Counted from the stretch's first letter, positions 8,313-18,013 are shown. The stretch is DNA of 64,000 nucleotides from Croceitalea marina (GCF_042684265.1 NZ_JBHULB010000014.1:117535-181534); one strand, 5' to 3'. Notes: generated from the sequence alone by a model not told the origin. A program made the numbers and translations.

Positions 8313-10808
8313 TTACTTCACAATAAGCTTTTTTGCAGCAATCGTCTTATTGTTTTCGTCTACCATATGAAATATGTATATGCCAGCGGAAAGATTTATT
8401 CCAATAAAATCTTGAATGGATAATACGGAGTCTTGAACGATAACTTTACCCGTCATATCCAAGATTTGAAATTTTGAACCCTGCGATGTAAAGTTGAGAT
8501 CAAATCCGTTTTCAATAGGATTAGGAAATAGGATAAGTTCATTTTTATCCGGAATAAATAGTTCAACCTCATCAGTTTGCACAATATTTCCGTTGGCGAG
8601 GATAATCTCTGCCCTATACCTATTGTTTCCAGGAACCAAAATGCTATCCGTATCTGTTACAACAAGGTCTTCAAATCCGTCGGAGTAACTGTTTATAATA
8701 AAGTCTTGCCCAGCAATCGTTTTAACAAAATCTATACGCTCTATATTTATCCCGGTACTTAGGCTAAGGGCAAGGTCCACTTCATTATCGTCATTGAGCA
8801 ATGCTATGAAACCCCTGAAATAACATTGAACCCCTGAATCTTCAATATTAATGGTGTTGCTTCTAAGGCCCTTACCATCGTTAAAAATTGGGGTTACCGA
8901 AAAATAGACAGAACCATTTTCAGCCTTTTGGTTAACGAAAAAGGGTTCCGAAACAGTTGCAATTACCTGAAGCGAGTTGTTTGTATACGTTTTCACTTCA
9001 TAGGCAATGGCATTAGAAACACTTTCCCATGAAATACCAACTTCATCAGGGCAATTATATTCTACCTGGGGGATAATTTCTTGGGAAACAAAAAATTTAT
9101 CAGAAGTATAAACCTGAGTGCCCGAGACCATTTGCAATTCTACAACTTCGTTCAATTCTGGAATTTCCCATTGGTACAACTGATTATTTAAATCTATGGT
9201 ATTACTGATCAAAACCCACTCGCCTCCCTCAACACGATATGATAGACTTCCCACGTTCAAAGCCGTAGTATTTTTCCATCTCAGCACCGGCAGACCAAGG
9301 TTAGAAAGTGTCTCGTTTTTCAATGGAAACTGCCATTCAAAAATCCCCGAATTCTCCAGGGAATAACTTACCGCATAAGGGACTTCGGTTGTATTTTCAC
9401 TATCCGCGCTTATATTTATGCCGTAGGTGCCGGGAAAAGGATTTTCTATAGTAATAAACTCTAGGGTATTTAGGTTATCGATTCCACGTAATGCTTGTCT
9501 TTTTAAAGAGTCGGCATTGGCAGAACTGCTCAATATCCAAGGAAGGTATTCGTTGCTGTTTGGACCATTGACCACCAAGTCCAAATCATTGTTCAATAAA
9601 TCAGTGCTGCCAGCTATGGATTCTGTATCTAACCAAGAAAGAGCAATTTTTAAAGATTTTGTGTTCTCTGGTACAGTGATTGAATTATTGGTCTGTCCGT
9701 TGGCTGCCATCGTTCCCTCAAAGAATTGACCATTGTCTATAATTTGCAGACTGTTTTTGGCATTTAGCTTTCCATAACCGGATTCATAGTCAATGTTTGA
9801 CACTCCAGCATCTTCGGTCCCAGCAATTAAAGAAGATTTCACAAGCGGATAAGATGGTATTGCACCATTTTTCTTAAAATATAGATCTTGTATAGAGGCC
9901 ACAGTTCCAGAAACCAAGGCCGCGGCATCGGAAGTTCCACCAGGTGCATAAGCCACCAAATCGGGCTTTACTCTTCCGTCAAAAGAAGGGCCTTTCGAGC
10001 TCCTTTCACTAATGTTGTCCAAAGCGTCAGTGGCTCCAACGGTAATTACATTTTTTGCTTGCTTGAAGTTACCGGTCAGCGTTGCAAAACTTTCAAGGTT
10101 TGCATATGGTCCGTCTACGGCCACCTCAGTACCGCTATTGCCCACGGAGAAAACATGAACCATATCTTGTAATACAAAAATCTGTTCATCATAAGCCGAA
10201 GCTTCATCACCATAAAAATTCTCTATGGAGACCCCATAGGAATGGTTTTGGACAAAAATCCCATCTGTGATGAGTTGCTGGGAATCGTCAGGTAACAACT
10301 TAAGAAAACTCGAGGAGCTTAGCTGTGTGTTGGGGGCCACTCCAAGTCCTTTTGGACCAGAATTGCCGTTGCCCCCAACTATTGTGGCCATAGCCGTAGC
10401 ATGTTGATCAAGGGTGTTTGCTTCATTTCCGTTTAAACTGACCCTTTCTGAATAGTCAATGTCATTCACATTAAAGAGTAATTCCTTTATGGAAACCGAT
10501 ACATTTGCTCCGTTGGCATTGGGAAATACTGCATGTGCATTGGTAATTGCATTGACACTTAAATCAGCGGCAGATATGGGAGTTTCTGTTTTCGGAATTT
10601 TATGCTCCAAGAAAAAAACGTTTCGATTTTTAGAAAGGGTATAAAAAATATTCTCGGCATAACGGTTGGGCAAATTATATTTGTCCTTTGCTATTTGAAG
10701 ACCGCCTTTAAATCCTTTGAATGGCAATTTCTCTTGTGAAATAGATTCCATCAGTCCACAGAAAAATAGGATAAGAATGGAAAGTCTCAAAATTGCTCGT
10801 TTTTGCAT
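8313..10808 (-). CDS. Secreted S8 (subtilisin-like) peptidase with T9SS type A sorting domain
   Basis: At 831 residues it has a signal peptide (to about residue 25), a subtilase domain (about 75-350), beta-rich domains, and a C-terminal T9SS sorting domain beginning LILFPNPIENGFDL. The latter directs export across the outer membrane by type IX secretion. His136 (DQHATAMATIVGG), the oxyanion Asn in SVGNSG and Ser293 (GGTSDAAALVSG) are clear. The canonical Asp strand instead reads VSVSIKE (103-109), with Asp116/Asp118 just after it, so the third catalytic residue is uncertain. Confidence 0.88.
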   Translation of the reverse strand: MQKRAILRLSILILFFCGLMESISQEKLPFKGFKGGLQIAKDKYNLPNRYAENIFYTLSKNRNVFFLEHKIPKTETPISAADLSVNAITNAHAVFPNANGANVSVSIKELLFNVNDIDYSERVSLNGNEANTLDQHATAMATIVGGNGNSGPKGLGVAPNTQLSSSSFLKLLPDDSQQLITDGIFVQNHSYGVSIENFYGDEASAYDEQIFVLQDMVHVFSVGNSGTEVAVDGPYANLESFATLTGNFKQAKNVITVGATDALDNISERSSKGPSFDGRVKPDLVAYAPGGTSDAAALVSGTVASIQDLYFKKNGAIPSYPLVKSSLIAGTEDAGVSNIDYESGYGKLNAKNSLQIIDNGQFFEGTMAANGQTNNSITVPENTKSLKIALSWLDTESIAGSTDLLNNDLDLVVNGPNSNEYLPWILSSSANADSLKRQALRGIDNLNTLEFITIENPFPGTYGINISADSENTTEVPYAVSYSLENSGIFEWQFPLKNETLSNLGLPVLRWKNTTALNVGSLSYRVEGGEWVLISNTIDLNNQLYQWEIPELNEVVELQMVSGTQVYTSDKFFVSQEIIPQVEYNCPDEVGISWESVSNAIAYEVKTYTNNSLQVIATVSEPFFVNQKAENGSVYFSVTPIFNDGKGLRSNTINIEDSGVQCYFRGFIALLNDDNEVDLALSLSTGINIERIDFVKTIAGQDFIINSYSDGFEDLVVTDTDSILVPGNNRYRAEIILANGNIVQTDEVELFIPDKNELILFPNPIENGFDLNFTSQGSKFQILDMTGKVIVQDSVLSIQDFIGINLSAGIYIFHMVDENNKTIAAKKLIVK

Positions 10809-10905
10809 CTTATCGATTTACTATAACGTTTTCGGAATATGTTAATTTTTTAACATATATTCGGTCGAATTAAAAAATAATCTTAATCATTAACAAATTT
10901 AAAAC

Positions 10906-11733
10906 ATGAAAAGTAACCATTTTTTAAAGTTCGCCCTTTCTGCCGTTTTGGTAGGAACAATCGTTGTTTCTTGTGAATCTGAAAATAACGAAGAAATTGA
11001 TTTGATTGACACTCAAGTTCGTGCTAAATTAGAATCTTTAGGTTTTAATACAGACAATTTAACGGAAGATTCGTTGAACGGTGTAGACGGTTTTACAGTA
11101 GAGGGAGATATCTTTTTAACAAGAGATCAAATTAATGAAATGGCACCCGCCTCTGGTGTTGGCACGGAACATTATAGAACAAATAATATCGTAGGCCCAG
11201 ATGGTAGGGTCGTAAGTGTTTATATGGATGCCGCATTCAATAGCACCATGCAAGCAGCTTTTGATGATGCAATTAATAGATATAACTCCTTAAATTTAGA
11301 TATCACATTTCAAAGAGCCAATAGTTCTGGTGCAGACATCGATATTCTGTCTCAAAAGCTTAAGAGAGTACGAGGTGGAGGCGTAATTCTTGGTCGTAGT
11401 GCAGGTTTCCCAGATGCCAATGGAGATCCTGCAACACCAATTGTACTGAATTCAGATATTTACAACCCGAGAAGAGGTGGTATTCCTGCCGATGCAGCAA
11501 CGGTAATAGCTCACGAAATTGGACATGCTATTGGTTTTAGACATACAGACTATGATCAAAGAGAATTTAGTTGCGGAAGAGCTGGCAACGAGGGAGATGC
11601 TGGTGTTGGCGCAGTTTACATTCCAGGCACACCAACTGGTCCAGAAGCTGGATCTTGGATGTTAGCTTGTAGCAATGGTACAAATAGACCATTTACTTCT
11701 GGTGATCAAACGGCATTAACAACTGTTTATTAA
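10906..11733 (+). CDS. M57-like (dual-action HEIGH) zinc metalloprotease lipoprotein
   Basis: A 275-residue exported protein with a lipobox ending at Cys23 and an acidic stretch after it. The metzincin zinc-binding site reads AHEIGHAIGFRHTD (around residues 202-214), where the three His bind zinc and the Glu is the general base. This matches the Peptidase_M57 type. It is divergent from the S8 peptidase, with 97 bp between the genes, and is followed by its own terminator. Confidence 0.88.
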   Translation: MKSNHFLKFALSAVLVGTIVVSCESENNEEIDLIDTQVRAKLESLGFNTDNLTEDSLNGVDGFTVEGDIFLTRDQINEMAPASGVGTEHYRTNNIVGPDGRVVSVYMDAAFNSTMQAAFDDAINRYNSLNLDITFQRANSSGADIDILSQKLKRVRGGGVILGRSAGFPDANGDPATPIVLNSDIYNPRRGGIPADAATVIAHEIGHAIGFRHTDYDQREFSCGRAGNEGDAGVGAVYIPGTPTGPEAGSWMLACSNGTNRPFTSGDQTALTTVY

Positions 11734-11758
11734 TTAGAAAGAACATCGCAAAATCTTG

Positions 11759-11786
11759 AAAAAGCCGCTTTTTAGCGGCTTTTTAT
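11759..11786 (+). terminator. Intrinsic terminator of the M57-like gene
   Basis: The perfect 9-bp stem AAAGCCGCT / AGCGGCTTT with a TTTT loop is followed by a T-rich tail, 28 bp after the stop codon. Confidence 0.85.
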
Positions 11787-11856
11787 TTGCTGAAATTTAA
11801 AAGTTTTATTGCGCTTTGATTAAAAGATTATATTTAGAAAGCTAATACGGCTAGCA

Positions 11857-12915
11857 ATGTATCAAAAGCTTTTTTTAATTTTAACTACTTCCCTATTCTC
11901 GTATTCGTTTTGTCAAGAAAACGTTTCTGCCCGTAATAATGGAATACTGGTGGTAGAGGATTTGCATTTGGAACAGCTAGAAAGCGGCAAAATTCATAAG
12001 CTCTGGCTTCAACTTGGTGAAAATGAATTATCAGAACCCATAAAAGTACCGGTATTAATTGCAAAAGGAGATGGAACACCCAAAGTTTTAGGATTAACCG
12101 CCGCTATCCATGGGAACGAGTTAAATGGTATTGCTATTATACATCAGTTCTTTTCTAAGATTGATGTGACTAAGTTAAAAGGAACCATAATTGCTATTCC
12201 AGGATTAAACTCATTGGCGGTTGCACGTAATCAACGTGAATTTCTTGATAGGGTAGATTTAAATCGCATTTTACCAGGAAAACCTAATGGTAATGGCTCT
12301 GAACAAATGACATATAAGATTGGTGAAAAAATTATCCCTTTGTTTGATTACCATGTAGATTTACATACAGCAAGTTTTGGAAGAATAAACAGTCTTTACG
12401 GGCGCGGTGACATGAAAGACGAAACTTTAGCTAGTATGCTACAGGTCTTAGAACCAGATATTATTGTATCTAACAGAGGGAAAGCTAGTTTTGGTTCAGC
12501 ATCAGGATTGACCATGAGGGCATTTGCAATTAGTAAAGGGGTTAAATCCGTAACCATGGAATATGGAAACCCGCAAGTTTATCAAAAGGACATGATTGAA
12601 AGAGGCGTAAAAGGCCTTAAAAACTTAATTATTCATTTAGGCTTAAGAGAGGGTGAAATTGTGACATCTACAATTGATAATATATGCTCAAAATCATACT
12701 GGATTTATACCGATAAGGGTGGTTATTTAGATGTTAAGGTGAGTCTAAACCAAAAACTAAAGAAAGATGAGCTAATAGCGATACTAAGAAATTCTTTTGG
12801 AGAATTAATAGCAACTTATAGAGCACCAGAAGACGGAATTGTTATTGGAAAAAGCACTAACCCTGTAAATATATCAGGAGGTAGAATTATTCATCTTGGC
12901 ATTTTAGAAAAATGA
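11857..12915 (+). CDS. Exported succinylglutamate desuccinylase/aspartoacylase-family hydrolase
   Basis: A 352-residue zinc hydrolase of the M14-like AstE/AspA family with an N-terminal signal peptide (to about residue 19). The zinc motif is visible as IHGNELNG, with the later ligand in YHVDLHTASFG. The family deacylates N-acyl amino acids or related amides, and the substrate here is unknown. Its stop overlaps the start of the DUF819 gene by 4 bp (ATGA), so the two are coupled. Confidence 0.82.
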   Translation: MYQKLFLILTTSLFSYSFCQENVSARNNGILVVEDLHLEQLESGKIHKLWLQLGENELSEPIKVPVLIAKGDGTPKVLGLTAAIHGNELNGIAIIHQFFSKIDVTKLKGTIIAIPGLNSLAVARNQREFLDRVDLNRILPGKPNGNGSEQMTYKIGEKIIPLFDYHVDLHTASFGRINSLYGRGDMKDETLASMLQVLEPDIIVSNRGKASFGSASGLTMRAFAISKGVKSVTMEYGNPQVYQKDMIERGVKGLKNLIIHLGLREGEIVTSTIDNICSKSYWIYTDKGGYLDVKVSLNQKLKKDELIAILRNSFGELIATYRAPEDGIVIGKSTNPVNISGGRIIHLGILEK

Positions 12916-14042
12916 TAACACCCTGGATTATTACCGTTTTTACGGTTCTACTGGTTTATTATTTAGACCGATGGGAAAATAAACACGTAAAATCGTTATT
13001 TGATTGGGTTCCTGCTATTTTATTGGCGTATCTAATACCTGCTTTGATCTCCTACTTCTTTTCAGTTGATTATTCTCAAGCTACAATACATAGTTTTAGT
13101 AAAGACTATTTTATCCCTTTGGCGATACTTTCTGTAATGGCTAGTTTATCTTTGGGGCAATTAAAAGCCGTAGGTTACAAGCCTATCTTGGTATTCTTGG
13201 CAGGGTCTGTTTTTATCGCGCTGTTTCCTGTGGTATTTATACTTGCCTTTAGTGAGTCAGATCTAGTTGTTAGTGCCCTCTCCGAAAAGGAGTTTTGGAA
13301 AGGCATTCCCCCCATAGTAGGTAGTTGGATTGGCGGTAGCACAAGTCAATTGGTATTGAAAGAATTAGTCAATTGTCCGGAAGCAATTTTTCTTTCGATT
13401 TTGGTCATGGATAATATTCTGGTAAATGTTTGGACAATCTTAATGTTTCAGGGGATTAAAAAAAGCAATAAACTCAATAAATGGTTTAAAATTACAGATA
13501 AAGAATTGCCAGAGGAAATTCGATCAGAGAGCCAAAAAACTTTGCCAGTTTGGCTCACAATAGTAGTCTTATTAGTCTTAGTTTTAATTACCAATTATTT
13601 GGTAGTTGGTTTCGTTTGGAAAGTTGTGTCATTATCAATCGTTGGTTTGCTTTTAGGAAATTTTATTCCTCGTTGGAATTTTAAGTTTTCACTTAAGGCA
13701 GGGGCTGTATTAATTATTTGTGTGATGGCAGTTTTAGGATTAAAACTTCAATTTGAAACTTTAGGTTTTGACCTGTATTTTTTTGGTTTTCTCTTAGTTT
13801 GGTTGGTTGGCCATTTTGTTTTCATGGTATTAACTGCAAAAGCTTTAAATGTTAATATGGCATGGGTTCCAATAGCAAGTATGGCTAACGTTGGTGGAAT
13901 AGCTACTGCCCCAGCAGTAACTGCGGCTTATCAAAAAAAATGGATGCCTCACGCTATTGTTTTGGCAATTTTAAGCATGGCTACGGGAACATTTTGGGGG
14001 ATGTTGACGATTTACTTATTGGAAAGCTTTTTTGTTCTATAA
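12912..14042 (+). CDS. DUF819 family membrane protein
   Basis: A 376-residue polytopic protein with about 10 hydrophobic helices. Typical DUF819 signatures are GSWIGGSTSQLVLKE near the middle and ASMANVGGIATAPAVTAAY near the C-terminus. The family is regarded as a putative transporter of unknown substrate. Coupling with the preceding aspartoacylase-like hydrolase suggests the pair handles one acyl-amino-acid compound; that is an inference from context. Confidence 0.82.
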   Translation: MITPWIITVFTVLLVYYLDRWENKHVKSLFDWVPAILLAYLIPALISYFFSVDYSQATIHSFSKDYFIPLAILSVMASLSLGQLKAVGYKPILVFLAGSVFIALFPVVFILAFSESDLVVSALSEKEFWKGIPPIVGSWIGGSTSQLVLKELVNCPEAIFLSILVMDNILVNVWTILMFQGIKKSNKLNKWFKITDKELPEEIRSESQKTLPVWLTIVVLLVLVLITNYLVVGFVWKVVSLSIVGLLLGNFIPRWNFKFSLKAGAVLIICVMAVLGLKLQFETLGFDLYFFGFLLVWLVGHFVFMVLTAKALNVNMAWVPIASMANVGGIATAPAVTAAYQKKWMPHAIVLAILSMATGTFWGMLTIYLLESFFVL

Positions 14043-14100
14043 ATAATAAAAATTAATTTTTTGAATAGAACTACGACTAAGGATTAAAATCCAACTACCA

Positions 14101-15153
14101 GTGGTCACTAAGCTTTTTCCAGAGATTGACAAAGTTTACTTTATTGAGAAGTATACCTTAATCCACATCCTATCAGGAAAAGGTAATATTCAGGTAGATT
14201 TTGAAAATTATTTCGATTGGCAAGACAAGGCTATCTACTTAGAAAATGGGCAGTACATTAAGTTTCTATCTGATGATTTTTTGGTTCGAAAAATTGAATT
14301 CCCTGACGAGGCCATGTATAGAAATAAAGATGTTCGTGTTCTTTTTAAGCATTTAATATCACTGGGCTACATCGATTTTAATGAATGCTCAGATTGTCAA
14401 AACTTTTTGAATAATTCTGTTTTCTCTGAAGAAACCAAGCAGATTATAGATATTTCTTCGAAACAGTGGTTTTGGCAAAACCCTTTTAAGGCCAGTAAAA
14501 GTGAATATCAAATTATTTTTGATGTCAAAGAAGTTATAGACGAACACTTCTCCAATAGGTTGTCAAATGCAGATTTAGTGCATTTAATCAATAAAAATGG
14601 GATAGACGCTCAGGCTTTAGTTAAAGAGAAAGTGGGGATATCAATTTCAAAACTCTTAAGTAAAAAAAGGCTGGTGGAGAGCAAACGCAAAATTGCCTTT
14701 ACCGATAAAAGTATACAAGAGATATCTTTTGAAATGGGTTATAATGATGATGCTTATTTTAACCGGGTTTTCAAGAATACTACAGGACATACACCTTCTC
14801 AATTTCGTTCCAATTTTGATTATGAAGAGCGAGATATCTTTGTGCAAGATATTATTAATCTAATTCAAGACTACCATAAAGAAAAGCGGTCTCTAGATTT
14901 TTACGCCGATAAAATGAATGTTTCTGTTAAGACACTTTCAAAAAAAACCAGAAATAAATTGAACATCTCGGTAGGCCAACTCATTAGGAACGAGCTCATA
15001 AATTCTTCTAAGTCAGAATTAGCCGTAAACACGCCTATTAATGAAATCGCCTACAAAATGGGTTTCGAAGAACCCAATCACTTCTCCAACTTCTTTAAAC
15101 ATCATACAGGCATAAGCCCTTCAGCGTATAGATTAGAAAAGTACAATTCTTAG
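14101..15153 (+). CDS. AraC-family regulator with two tandem DNA-binding domains
   Basis: At 350 residues, starting at GTG. An N-terminal domain of about 130 residues without a recognised ligand fold is followed by two complete AraC-type helix-turn-helix modules. The first, about 140-240, ends AYFNRVFKNTTGHTPSQFR. The second, about 248-347, ends HFSNFFKHHTGISPSAYR. Most AraC proteins have only one such domain. The GTG start has a poor ribosome-site context, so the exact N-terminus is uncertain. The adjacent SnoaL-like gene is a likely target. Confidence 0.85.
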   Translation: MVTKLFPEIDKVYFIEKYTLIHILSGKGNIQVDFENYFDWQDKAIYLENGQYIKFLSDDFLVRKIEFPDEAMYRNKDVRVLFKHLISLGYIDFNECSDCQNFLNNSVFSEETKQIIDISSKQWFWQNPFKASKSEYQIIFDVKEVIDEHFSNRLSNADLVHLINKNGIDAQALVKEKVGISISKLLSKKRLVESKRKIAFTDKSIQEISFEMGYNDDAYFNRVFKNTTGHTPSQFRSNFDYEERDIFVQDIINLIQDYHKEKRSLDFYADKMNVSVKTLSKKTRNKLNISVGQLIRNELINSSKSELAVNTPINEIAYKMGFEEPNHFSNFFKHHTGISPSAYRLEKYNS

Positions 15154-15189
15154 CGCCTTTTTTGTAGTCTTTTAACTTAGCTCTTAACT

Positions 15190-15204
15190 CATCTTTGCAG
15201 TGTA
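15190..15204 (+). promoter_or_regulatory. Putative promoter/regulatory element CATCTTTGCAGTGTA
   Basis: The part CATCTTTG resembles the -7 box TAnnTTTG with one change, 31 bp before the SnoaL-like start. The same 15-mer with one mismatch stands at 63123-63137, again between an AraC gene and the next gene. Confidence 0.4.
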
Positions 15205-15227
15205 CAAATTCACTAAAAATAATAAAG

Positions 15228-15581
15228 ATGAATATTAAGACACAAGTAACAAAAATGGATGCAATAGTAGCTCAAGGAGCTATTGTTGACGCTGTGAAAG
15301 AATTTTTCGCAGAAGATGCCATCACTTCAGATTACGGAAATGGCGGAACAAAGGGCAAACCCGAAATGATTGCCAAAATGAAAGGTTTTGCCGGGGCTAT
15401 TGCCGCGGTAAATGGAATAACACATCATCACTCTATTGTTGATGGTAACGTTTCAGCATCAGAATTCACATTCGATTTTAACATGAAAGATGACAGTAAA
15501 ATTTACTGGCACGAAATCATTCGAAGAGTATGGAACGATGAGGGAAAGGTAATTCAAGAAGAATATTTTAACGCAGAATAA
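15228..15581 (+). CDS. SnoaL/NTF2-like protein
   Basis: A 117-residue protein of the cone-shaped NTF2-like fold. It has an N-terminal helix, FFAEDAITSDYGNGG, and a C-terminal beta sheet ending with WNDEGKVIQEEYF. The start is set at the ATG 15228 (MNIKTQVTKMDAIV); the upstream TTG frame reads through the promoter-like element. Such proteins are enzymes or ligand binders, and the function here is unknown. Confidence 0.75.
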   Translation: MNIKTQVTKMDAIVAQGAIVDAVKEFFAEDAITSDYGNGGTKGKPEMIAKMKGFAGAIAAVNGITHHHSIVDGNVSASEFTFDFNMKDDSKIYWHEIIRRVWNDEGKVIQEEYFNAE

Positions 15582-15746
15582 ATGCACCTCTATTTTTCTA
15601 ATATAAAACAGAGAAAAGGGCATCGGAGCAGCCGGATGGATTTAGGAAGCTTATTAATAAGGACCAAATGGCAATACCAGGCCAAACTCGCCAGTGGGAT
15701 TCTAGGTGCCGATCAGGTAACAAGCAAGAACAAACCTGGTTATTAG
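15582..15746 (+). CDS. Possible 54-aa basic peptide following the SnoaL-like gene
   Basis: An ORF whose ATG immediately follows the previous stop (TAAATG). It encodes a basic peptide with an inner start at 15636 (MDLGSLLIRTKWQYQAKL). No family is recognised. The stretch is less AT-rich than the surrounding intergenic DNA. It could equally be a gene remnant or non-coding, and only the tight spacing argues for translation. Confidence 0.25.
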   Translation: MHLYFSNIKQRKGHRSSRMDLGSLLIRTKWQYQAKLASGILGADQVTSKNKPGY

Positions 15747-15819
15747 AAAAGTAAGAACGGTCTTGTTCTTTAAAAATGAAAACAACAAACAAAACAATTA
15801 ATAATTAAAATTTTAAATC

Positions 15820-16173
15820 ATGAAATTCATAACCAAGAGAATTTACGCATTTTTAGATTATCCGGTAGCTATTGCCTTAATAGCACTTCCATTCTTATTA
15901 GGATTAGGAAGTTCTAATCCAATAGCACTGCAGCTTTCAGTAGCTACAGGAATAGCCGCATTTGTTCTAACATTATTAACAGATCACCATTTAGGGGCAT
16001 TTAAGGTCATTCCTTATAAGTTTCACTTGATAGTAGATTTTGCAGTGGCCATTGTATTTATTTTGGCGCCTTTTATTTTCTCTTTTGAAGGAATAGATGC
16101 TTATTTCTATTGGATTAACGGAATTGCGGTACTTACGGTAGTTAGCTTGCACAAAGCAGAAATGACGCCATAA
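15820..16173 (+). CDS. SPW-repeat-like small membrane protein
   Basis: A 117-residue protein of four membrane helices in two similar halves. The first starts LDYPVAIALIALPFLLGL and the second VDFAVAIVFILAPFIFSF, each with a helix-proline-helix pattern like the SPW repeat. No function is known. Confidence 0.6.
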   Translation: MKFITKRIYAFLDYPVAIALIALPFLLGLGSSNPIALQLSVATGIAAFVLTLLTDHHLGAFKVIPYKFHLIVDFAVAIVFILAPFIFSFEGIDAYFYWINGIAVLTVVSLHKAEMTP

Positions 16174-16322
16174 AATATTGATGTACTATTAGGCACTTTA
16201 GAACACCTAAAAAACAATGTTCTTTTTCACATAAAACAGCTAAAGACTTTTGGTTGGTTATGGCTCCAAGCATGTCGATCTTATGATTGATGTGCTTTGG
16301 TGTTTTTTATACATTTAGGCAA

Positions 16323-16904
16323 ATGAAAAAATTACTTTCAGAGATTAGGGCCTGTGAAGTGTGTTCTGCGCACCTGCCTTTAGGCCCAAGACCCATTGTA
16401 GCTGCTCACTCAGAGGCTAGGGTTATTATCATTGGTCAGGCACCGGGTACCAAAGTGCATGAAACAGGAGTCCCTTGGGACGACCCCAGTGGCAGGCAGT
16501 TACGCGAATGGTTAGGAGTTTCAGATGAGGTGTTTTATGATGAAACTAAAATAGCTTTGGTGCCTATGGGTTTCTGCTATCCAGGAAAAGGTAAAGGAGG
16601 AGATTTGCCACCAAGACCTGAATGTGCGCCTTTGTGGCATCAAAAATTGTGGGACAGTATGCCCAATTTAGAATTAATAATTTTGATAGGTACCTATGCC
16701 CAGAATTATTATTTGAAAGGACAGATGGAAAAGAACCTGACCGAAACCGTCATGTCATATCGTAACTATTTGCCAAAGTATTTTCCTTTACCACACCCAT
16801 CACCGCGAAATCGATTTTGGCTCACAAAGAATCCTTGGTTTGAGGACATGGTTGTCCAAGAATTAAAGAACAGAGTTCATAGAATTATTAAAATCCAAGT
16901 TTGA
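16323..16904 (+). CDS. Uracil-DNA glycosylase family protein
   Basis: A 193-residue protein. The start is set at ATG 16323 (MKKLLSEIRACEVC), not at the longer frame. The UDG-superfamily motifs are GQAPGTKVHETGVPWDDPSG near residues 38-58 and LPHPSPRN near the C-terminus (motif 2). Two N-terminal cysteines (CEVC) may be part of a metal or Fe-S site, but the four-Cys pattern of family 4 is not evident. It probably acts in base excision. Its end overlaps the convergent lipoprotein gene by 17 bp. Confidence 0.82.
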   Translation: MKKLLSEIRACEVCSAHLPLGPRPIVAAHSEARVIIIGQAPGTKVHETGVPWDDPSGRQLREWLGVSDEVFYDETKIALVPMGFCYPGKGKGGDLPPRPECAPLWHQKLWDSMPNLELIILIGTYAQNYYLKGQMEKNLTETVMSYRNYLPKYFPLPHPSPRNRFWLTKNPWFEDMVVQELKNRVHRIIKIQV

Positions 16905-17346
16905 CCCTTACATCTTTATCTATTACTATCCGAATTTTGTCATTTTTAACGGAATCTATCTTAGATTTTGAAACATTAGATGTAATTTCTTTAATAAATA
17001 ATGATTCTTGATGGTCGAAAGCCCCTACCTGATTTAGATGTATTGCTAAAGGAATTCGACCAAAATTTTGTGATTCTACTTGTATAGTTTTTAAAAGGTC
17101 ATAACTCTGAGGGTATCTTATAGCAATTACTTGGCAGTTACTACAAGTGGCCTGGCTGTCAAAGGTTTTAAAATATGCGGTCATAAAATAGATATATCTA
17201 TCACGGTATGGAATTCTTTCAAAATCTCCATGTCGAGAGATTTTAGTTGGTGATTCTTTGATTTTGTAGGGAATAAGGTAAGGAGACCGGTAACTTGTTT
17301 TGCAACTGAGAAAAAGAAATATTGAAATAAAAACTAATTTTCTCAT
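16888..17346 (-). CDS. Small lipoprotein of unknown function
   Basis: A 152-residue protein with signal MRKLVFISIFLFLSC (Cys15 as lipid site). Beyond the signal there is a beta-rich domain with a pair of cysteines (CSNC). No family is recognised. It lies 17 bp downstream of the CMD-type gene on the same strand and overlaps the 3' end of the UDG-like gene by 17 bp, tail to tail. Confidence 0.7.
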   Translation of the reverse strand: MRKLVFISIFLFLSCKTSYRSPYLIPYKIKESPTKISRHGDFERIPYRDRYIYFMTAYFKTFDSQATCSNCQVIAIRYPQSYDLLKTIQVESQNFGRIPLAIHLNQVGAFDHQESLFIKEITSNVSKSKIDSVKNDKIRIVIDKDVRVKLGF

Positions 17347-17363
17347 AATTTAAAGTCAGTTTT

Positions 17364-17966
17364 TTAATACTTAGACCCATCATGCTTGCCTTTTTCCCAA
17401 CCATGCTTGCCAAGGTATTGGTTGGCACTTTCAACCGCACCATCTTCAATGTCTGTACCTTGAGAATCATTCCAACGGTTTAAATAGCCAAATAAAGAAA
17501 TAACACCGAGCATTTCTACAATTTCACCTTCGTTCCAGTGTTGGTATAAGCGTTCTTTAATTTCGGCATCAACAGCATTGGGCACTTGAGATGCTTGTAA
17601 AGAAAAATCCAAAGCGGCACGTTCTGCTTCAGAAAAAGCAGGATGCGTTCTGTATTCCCAAATATTATCTAACTGTTCTTGTTCGGCTCCATAACGCTCT
17701 GCAGCACGTATGGCATGCGCTTGGCAATAGCGACATCCAGTTGCATTGCTACTTACCCACGCAATCATCCTTTTGAGTGCCGAGGTAACTCTACCTTCAT
17801 TAGCCATAACGGCCTTGTTTAGGTTAATAAACGCTTTTGAAATTGCAGGGCGATGCTGCATAGTTAACACCGAATTTGGGCAGAATCCCAAGGTTTCATT
17901 AAAGAATTCAGCCAATTTTTTTGTGTCTGGATCGTGGTTAGGGTCAAGCGGTTGTACTAATGCCAT
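17364..17966 (-). CDS. Peroxidase-related carboxymuconolactone decarboxylase (CMD/AhpD-like) protein
   Basis: A 200-residue all-helical protein. The AhpD-like redox site is Cys78-x-x-Cys81 with His85 in CRYCQAHAIRAAERYG. The N-terminal extension matches the peroxidase-related subgroup. It is divergent from an OsmC-family gene across 47 bp, which suggests a common role in peroxide or thiol stress. Confidence 0.85.
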   Translation of the reverse strand: MALVQPLDPNHDPDTKKLAEFFNETLGFCPNSVLTMQHRPAISKAFINLNKAVMANEGRVTSALKRMIAWVSSNATGCRYCQAHAIRAAERYGAEQEQLDNIWEYRTHPAFSEAERAALDFSLQASQVPNAVDAEIKERLYQHWNEGEIVEMLGVISLFGYLNRWNDSQGTDIEDGAVESANQYLGKHGWEKGKHDGSKY

Positions 17967-18013
17967 TTGGTTTCTTTTATTGTATTTTTATCCTTCACAA
18001 GAAACAAAAATTT

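Noticed and set aside
17960..18013. N-terminal extension of the OsmC frame
   Set aside because: It overlaps the divergent CMD start and has no family similarity; the ATG at 18014 fits the family.
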